NCBI RefSeq assembly: GCF_025118155.1
Contig: NW_026251393.1
Location: forward strand, 1 to 64,000
Reading direction: 5' to 3'
Source: Cokeromyces recurvatus
Taxonomy: Eukaryota; Mucoromycota; Mucoromycetes; Mucorales; Mucoraceae
Length of the DNA stretch: 64,000 nt
This document shows positions 57,461 through 64,000 of this stretch, piece by piece (positions within the stretch are counted from its first letter, which is position 1; each line of letters begins with the position of its first letter). A program made the translations under genes and the position numbers. Under the pieces are notes generated by a model that had not been told where the DNA came from, ran no database searches, and saw only the letters and a program-made list of their open reading frames with translations.

Positions 57461-58828
57461 GTTATTTCATATACATGCATACATTATTCACATCAAAACC
57501 AAAGGCCTCCCCACCTATGGGCTTTAAAACATAGTCGAATATAGGCTTTTCCATGAAGCAAACTTCCACAATTTTTATATGGGGCATTTTACTTGTGAAT
57601 TGAAACTTAAGTCTTATACGGCCTTTAAAACTCATATCTTCTACAAGTACAGGGAAAGCTGTTCCTACAAACCCTTTACCAAGGCGAATGTTCAAGACGA
57701 CTTTAGGATTTATCTTTTGGCTTAATTGTTCTTTTGTCATCCCAATTGTATCATTAGGTACAAAAGAAACTGTCCAATCCATACACTGTATAGATAAATT
57801 AATATATATATACATATATATAGTATATATAATATATCTTTATCTATTTAAAATCTTTACCACTGTATCAGGATCAGTATCTGTAAATGATTTTACGCTT
57901 TCAATTCGAAATGGTTTTGACCCCAAAGTAAATGTAGTTAATCTAACAGAATCCAAGAAGCTGGGTAAATAATCCACTAAATAAGTATCTATATTTTCAA
58001 TGACAAAGGTACTAAGTATTTGTTCGAAAATTAACCAAAATTTTTGAACAAGATTATTTAGCCATTCTACTTTTTCATTTTCTGAACTTTCCAATGCGAT
58101 ATGAGCCATTCCCTTTTTAATATCATCTGTTGTACGTGCTGTAAACCTTTTGTAATAAATTTTAAAATAGGAAGCTTTTGGTACAATTTAGTAGGATAGA
58201 TCATCACAAAAAAAAAAAATCTCAAATGCGTATGTATAAATTTACCTATAAAACAGAGCCCAAAAATAAATAGGTTTATACTCCCTCCTAAACGAGCAAG
58301 TAGCCAAAACGAAATACCAATAATGAAAATAATCCCAAAGTTATGCCATTCATCACTAAAAGAGCTCATGGGTATCCAGATTTCTTCATGCTTATTCTTT
58401 TTTTCAGTAGCCTTTATACCAAGTGAACCACCTGGATTTATCCTATTCGAAAAGGCCGTCCAACCAATACGAGAATCATCAGGTAACGGTTTACTGACCC
58501 TGTAACCTGCTATCGTGTTCACAATAGGTTGGCGGCGTTTTGTGGATTGGGTTCTCTTTATTTTCTCTATAGGTTTCTTTTGTTGAGCAGCTTCAATGGC
58601 TTTTTTAATTTTATCTGCATCACTAGAACCTATTTCCGTTGCAAACCCTTCTTGGTTGCGACCAAGTGTACGAAAATCTGGAATGAGCTCTTTAGTTGAC
58701 ACAAGATTAATGTTGGTGTTGTTGTTGTTGTTGACAACTTCATTGGCTATAGCATCTCTTGTATGAATAGGTGCATCTGTATTCGTTTGTTTTGCTTGTA
58801 TTGCTTCAATTTCTTCTTGTGTTTGCAT
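53780..58828 (-). CDS. TCB: Tricalbin / extended-synaptotagmin lipid-transfer tether
   Basis: Eleven exons, lower ends at 58246, 57861, 57483, 57270, 56884, 56674, 56184, 55770, 54662, 54060 and 53780, giving 1,388 aa. Basic/Ser-rich N-terminus, then a double hydrophobic hairpin (about 165-194, FGIIFIIGISFWLLARLGGS) that anchors it in the ER. An SMP domain follows (EKVEWLNNLVQKFWLIFEQILSTF; VSFVPNDT; KGFVGTAFPVLVEDMSFKG), then several C2 domains (GVLAVTVHSCSKIKSSDSHL; GIVRIIIHECKNLG; GVLRFSIWSAENLN; GILTVTLLKAKDLKAVDKSG-TSDPYVVF; RLTIQIIEARGLKG). It tethers ER to plasma membrane and moves lipids. The fourth C2 has the Ca2+-binding Asp layout. Intron 9 contains a T run of ~47 nt. Confidence 0.92.
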
Positions 58829-59044
58829 TGGGTTGAATAAAGAGACAAAGAAATATAAAAAAAAAATAAATAATGATAATAAGATGAAAAAAAAAGTTTA
58901 TTTTTATGCTCTCCGAATAAGAAGACAGCTGCTGCTGTTTGATAATGATAAATTGAGGTTTATTATGTAATAAAAATAATAACCGCTTTAACAGTAAAAA
59001 AAAATGTTTCTCTTTTTACATTTTTCATTAAATTCAATTCATAA
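58829..59044. promoter_or_regulatory. Divergent promoter tricalbin / PAN2
   Basis: 216 bp between start codons pointing away from each other. A-rich runs on the tricalbin side, a CT-rich run (TTTCTCTTTTTACATTTTTC) just before the PAN2 ATG. The middle contains GACAGCTGCTGCTG (about 58923-58936). No TATA box recognised. Confidence 0.45.
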
Positions 59045-59804
59045 ATGGATAGTTCTTGGACTGAAGTTCAGCATATATGTGATACCAACCTAAATAAAGT
59101 ATCTCCTGTATCTGCTGTTTGTTGGGATCCTTATCATGAACTATTATGGGTTGGCAATGATGCTGTAAGACACATTTATCCAGTTTAATTATCATTAACT
59201 CATAATAATAATAATAATAATAATAAAAGGGTCGAGTTTGTTCATATTATGGAAAAGGTTTACAAAGATATACTTCATGGAAAGCACATAAAGACGGACA
59301 AGTACGACAGATTCGTGTAATTGATAGAGGTGTTATTAGTTTATGTCCAAATGGTCTTCAAATGCGTGATCGTAGAGGTCTTGTTAAATGGAACTTGAGG
59401 TTAGATTTCATAATTAAATAATCACAAGCCTTATCAACGTTTTTTTTTTCTTTTTTTTTTCAATTAGTAATGAATATACAAAAGATCTTCATTGCATGAC
59501 ATCAACTACTTTAACAAACGGTGAATTATTAGTAGCAGGTCAACAAGACGATATGCTAGTTGTCAGTTTAGCTTGTGGCACAATTACACGTAGAATCACA
59601 GACGCTTCAAATATTGTAGTTTTAAAAAGTCTACCACGATCTGTTTGTGCTGGCTCATTATTAGGTGAAGTGACATTAAGAGATCCAAGAACAATGAAGG
59701 TAGAGCAACGAGTGCAAGCTCATACAGCAACTTTGTCTGACTTGGATGTTTCTGGCAATTTATTGCTTACTTGCGGTTTCTCACAAAGGTAAATAGATAA
59801 ATAA

Positions 59805-59845
<41 letters not shown>

Positions 59846-62800
59846 GAGAAAGAGAAAGAGAAAGAGAAAGAGAGATAGGAAGACTAAATGATATTCAATT
59901 TAACAAATGCTCTAATGCTAGACAAGGCTCACTTATTATGGATCCACTTGTTAAAGTATATGATATTAGAATGGCTATAAGGACATTGGCACCAATTCCA
60001 TTTCCTAGTGGCCCTATGTATCTAAAGATGCATCCAACACTTTCTACAACATGTTTAGTAGCATCTCAGACAGGACAATTTCAAATGTGCGATGTGTCAA
60101 GTTTAATTATGAGTTCATATGCAACACCTGCACAATTTCATCAAATACAAACATCAAGTTATATTACAGCAATGGATATCTCAAGTTCGGCGCAAACTCT
60201 TGTATTTGCAGACGGTGCAAGTTTTGTTTATCAATATGCAGATCGTGAAGATTATGCTGTTAATCCATACTCATTACCACTTTCTACTCCAGATATTGTA
60301 CAGACGCAAACAACGGTTATGAATGAAGATAGTCCTTTATCATCAGTGGGTATGCCTTATTATACAGATCAGCTCTTATCTGTCTGGCCAAGTAATAGTA
60401 TATATGAAGTTGGAGCAAAACCCCCAGCGATTGATGAAGAGATTTTAAAAAATATGAAGACAATTGATTTTGTAGGGTATGCACCTAATCCTGGAAACAT
60501 TCATCGAAATCAGATTCCACGTAAAAAGAAAATAATAAAGAAAAAGAATGGACCCAAGTTTAGATCCGAGCAAGAGAGAGAGATGCTAAAATCAGCCAAC
60601 AAGTTATTAGGTGATGATGCTGAACAATTACAACATTCTGATAGACGATCTTCTTCTGTTGGCGATATTTCTATTGCCAATGATCCAGCCGTTCTAAATA
60701 TGCCTCGATATTATCAACGTGTTGAAATTCAATATAGTAAATTTGGCATTGATGATTTTGACTTTGGATATTATAATTCAACACGTTATGGTGGACTTGA
60801 AACTCATATCCGTAATTCTTATTGCAACTCACTTTTGCAAGTTTTATACTTCATCATACCATTACGAAAAATTGCAAAGTCTCATATCAAGATTTCTTGT
60901 CCTAAGGATAATTGTCTTTTATGTGAGCTTGGCTTCCTTTTCCGTATGCTTGAAGATTCAAAAGGTCAGAATTGTCAAGCAACTAATTTCCTTAGAGCAT
61001 TTAGTACAATTCCTCAAGGTAAATCTCAAAAAAAAAAAAGAAAAAGAAAAAAAAAAAGAATCTGCATTTAATCTAACATTACTTGATAGCTTCTGCTTTA
61101 GGATTATTTGAACCAGAAACATCTAATAAAAATTTACCTTTTTCAACACTTATTCAAAATTTTACTCGGTTTATTATGGAACAAATTCATCAGGAATCTA
61201 ATCTCTCAACAGGGAACCCATTAATATCAAAGGCTTTTAACCAGACGATTCATTTTAAAAATGATCAAGAACCTATCAAATTAGATATTCCTTCTACAAT
61301 GCAACAGTTATTTGGGCTTCAGACATTGAGTCAAAGTAAATGTAGTAGTTGTCAAGAGGAAGTATCAAGAATTACCTATCCATTTGTAGTTGATATGCTC
61401 TATCCTAAAAAGAATGATAAGAAATCCCGAAAGAGATCATTTACAAGTATCCTGAAAACAAGTATGTATAGAGAAAACCAAACAAAAGCTTGGTGTTCAA
61501 ACTGTCATCAGTATCAACCTACAACAACAAAAAAGATCATCTGCGGCTTACCAGGCGTTATGTTGATAAATTCAGGAGTAGCATCGAGTGATGACGCACT
61601 TATTTGGAGACAAAATGGTCCTAATAGTCCAAAAATACCACATCATTCATCTACTGATAATCATAGTAACCAAAGTTCCGCAAATGAAGAATCTAACAAT
61701 TCCGTCAATAATTCGCCTTCTTCATGGTTACCAGAGCGGTAAATAATCAAAGGAAAAGAAAAAAAAAAGCAATACACATACAAAAGAGATAAGGATTCTA
61801 TTCTTTAACACAATCATTTTATAGATTTGGTATTTATATTAATGGAACAGAGCTTGTAGTTAAAGCTTTGCCTATTGGTAAAGAGATTCCACCAGAATTT
61901 AAGGGATCTCCTAAAACATGTGCCATATATGAACTATCTTCTACAATCCTACAAGTGCAAGAAGAAGAAGAGGCAGCACATCTTGTTTCACAAATCAAAA
62001 GTAAAACGATAAATTTCGATAATTCAAAAAAAAAAAAAAAGATAGTTAATCTTTTTTTTTTCTTCTTTTTAATTATTAGTTCTTGAAGCTGAATTGGAGC
62101 CAGAAGCAAACTCACCTTGGTATCTATTTAACGACTTTTTGGTACGTAGAATTCGACAAGAGGAAGTGTTTTCATATAAAGGAACATGGAAGACACCAGC
62201 AGTACTTCAATATACTCGTGTTGATTTAGAAAGTTTATATGACTTGGATATTCTACCTTCTAAAGTAGATTATTCTTTGTTATTTAAAGATTTATCGATT
62301 GCACAGGAAGCTAATATGAATCCACGTTACGAAATACTTACAGAGGACGAAATGCCTAAACCAGGTACACTGATTGCAATAGATGCTGAGTTCGTAGCAC
62401 TACAACAGGAGGAGACAGAGATCCGTAGTGATGGCACAAAATCTGTCATTCGACCTAGTACACTTACTTTAGCTCGTGTAAGTGTCTTACGAGATGACAT
62501 AGGGCCAAAACAAGGTGTGCCGTTTATTGATGACTATATAGCCACAAGTGAGCCTATTGTTGACTATCTCACTGAATTTAGTGGAATTGTTGCAGGTGAT
62601 CTCGATTATATGCAATCTAAACATACACTTGTACCGTTAAAAGTGGCGTATAAAAAATTACGTTTATTAGTTGATTTAGGATGTATCTTTGTAGGGCATG
62701 GTTTAAATAAGGATTTCCGAATTATAAGTAAGAATTTATTTCCATAGAAAGCCTTTATTTATTTTCGGTATTGACATAATTTTTTTTTTCTATTAGATTT

Positions 62801-63214
62801 ACTTGTTCCTCCTGAGCAAATTATTGATACTGTAGATATATACCATCTTCGAAACCGACAAAGAAAGATTTCACTACGATTTTTGGCATGGCACTTATTA
62901 CATCAAGATATTCAGGCTGAAACGCATGATAGTATTGAAGATGCACGAACAGTAATGATTCTTTTATAATTTTTTGATAATTATAGAATATTAATTTTTA
63001 CATCATTATTTAGGCACTTGTTTTATATAAAAAGTACCTCGAATATAAAAAAGATGGTACTTTTGGACAAGTATTAGAAGAAATATATGAAGCAGGGCAT
63101 AAAGCAAATTGGTTAAAAGGAACAAAAGATACTCTTTCAAGAGTCTCAAGTACAACTCAAATGGAATCCTTAGTTGAATCTAGTCCATTGTTTACTACAA
63201 ATTGGCTTGCTTAA
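59045..63214 (+). CDS. PAN2: PAN2 catalytic subunit of the PAN deadenylase
   Basis: Nine exons (59045-59164, 59230-59399, 59468-59788, 59922-61018, 61090-61738, 61825-62000, 62080-62727, 62797-62951, 63014-63214), 1,178 aa. A WD40 propeller (about 25-320), a linker that binds PAN3, a catalytically dead UCH/USP-like domain (ETHIRNSYCNSLLQVLYF; two CxxC pairs, SKCSSCQEE and AWCSNCHQ), then the DEDD exonuclease domain. The acidic residues are present: LIAIDAEFVALQ, GHGLNKDFRII and HDSIEDARTAL. It trims mRNA poly(A) tails with PAN3 in the cytoplasm. Intron 3 (59789-59921) holds an A run and an (AGAAAG)n microsatellite. Stop codons of PAN2 and SDH3 are 37 nt apart. Confidence 0.96.
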
Positions 63215-63251
63215 TATAGTTTATTTTTTTTCCTTTACTTTCCTTTTTTTT

Positions 63252-63957
63252 TTAAGTTGATACTAAGTATAATGTACCAATAACGGTAGTGGCAAGTACA
63301 GCATAACCTGTTCTATATACACCCTTCATATCAAGGCATCTACCAGAATCCCAAATCTATATTATATGAATGTTATTATTATAAAATAATCTTTTTTAAA
63401 AAAAAAGAAAAAAAAAAGAATATGCTTACCAAGTGTCTAATACCATTTGATAAATGATAAGTAAATGGGGCAGCTAACATAGCTTTTACTGCATATTTAG
63501 CAGCATCAGGAGCAATGGCAAACTGTGAAATAAGAGTTTCAGAGTCAATATGATAGCCGAAAGCAGGGGCAGCAAGATATGCCATTGAACTTAAATAAAG
63601 AGCTAAAAAAAAAGGGGGAAGTTAAGCCAAATTAAGCTTATTAACACTGGTTAAATTTTTCTTTACCGCCACCAAGGGCAACGCCAGTTAATCTATGTGC
63701 ACTCGACATGTACCAAGTTAATTGAGGTTGATAAATGGATAAATGAGGTGAAGTTGGACGCAATTTGCGTTGTGCAAGTAAAATGTCAGACTCTGTTTCG
63801 GTTGTTGATTGCGTAAGATGTTGTCTAGTAGCCTGAAAGTATCTAATGACGTTTTAGTATAATTATTAATTTACTTTAATGGAAAATTAGAATTAAACTA
63901 ACCGAATGCCTAAACTTGATACATTCTTGTTAAAAAAAGGACGTGATAAAAGAGGGC
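63252..63957 (-). CDS. SDH3: Succinate dehydrogenase cytochrome b subunit (5' exon off window)
   Basis: Four exons visible (63957-63903, 63842-63667, 63602-63430, 63356-63252); the first exon lies beyond 64000, as 63957 is a splice acceptor (TTTTGTAG). Contains [20 protein letters not shown] and AHRLTGVAL, the quinone/haem-side signature of SdhC. Membrane helices follow ([16 protein letters not shown]), then the haem-binding [24 protein letters not shown] motif and [18 protein letters not shown]. It anchors complex II in the inner mitochondrial membrane and passes electrons to ubiquinone. Introns keep frame. Convergent with PAN2. Confidence 0.93.
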
Positions 63958-64000
63958 CTACAAAAAAAAATAAAGACATTATTTACTGATTAAGGGAATA

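Noticed and set aside
1..64000. CRISPR arrays, bacterial-type operons, rRNA genes
   Set aside because: No regularly spaced repeats of that type, no Shine-Dalgarno-led gene strings and no rRNA sequence. The 22-nt arrays at 21.3 and 23.4 kb have no unique spacers.

Overview
The window looks like nuclear DNA of an early-diverging filamentous fungus, most probably Mucorales (Rhizopus-like). The base composition is very AT-rich. Genes carry many 47-130 nt GT-AG introns with CTAAC/CTAAT-type branch sites, homopolymer runs are long, and the gene set is purely eukaryotic. The species cannot be fixed from the sequence alone.

Layout. (1) 1-11.6 kb is a transposon graveyard. It holds three Tc1/mariner elements, one of them intact and inserted inside another, and two LTR families with an LTR nested in an LTR. 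It also holds a Pif1/Helitron-type helicase fragment, a Merlin (IS1595-like) transposase relic and a dispersed repeat (R1). (2) 12.7-20.2 kb is a gene island: SIN3, EMG1/NEP1, an F-box/ankyrin protein and a secreted glycoprotein. (3) 20.8-30.2 kb is a second repeat block. It contains an LTR, an element of about 2.2 kb with long terminal inverted repeats that carries an apparently intact spliced gene of a family I cannot name, a small coiled-coil gene, and decayed LINE, DDE-transposase and zinc-finger-like relics. (4) 30.7-64 kb is ordinary gene-dense DNA: an acidic lysine-rich protein, cardiolipin synthase CRD1, a degenerate kinesin-like coiled-coil protein, mitochondrial nuclease NUC1, tRNA-Thr(CGT), a Zn2Cys6/PAS regulator, GDP-mannose 4,6-dehydratase, a U1-type zinc-finger protein, NELF-C/D (TH1), ATP23, a PHD-finger protein, a tricalbin, PAN2 and SDH3 (5' exon beyond the window).

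Gene models were spliced by hand. Except at the open ends, exon lengths sum to multiples of three and junctions restore family motifs (Zn2Cys6 cluster, SMP-C2 order, Pan2 RNase domain, EndoG DRGH). Neighbours are packed tightly: convergent pairs sit 37 nt apart (kinesin-like/NUC1 and PAN2/SDH3) and several divergent pairs share promoters of about 200 nt (EMG1/F-box, NELF-CD/ATP23, tricalbin/PAN2). Functions cluster loosely around transcription and RNA control (SIN3, PHD, NELF-CD, PAN2, EMG1) and mitochondria (CRD1, NUC1, ATP23, SDH3). There is no operon logic. The most interesting unexplained object is the long-TIR element at about 21.3-23.5 kb.
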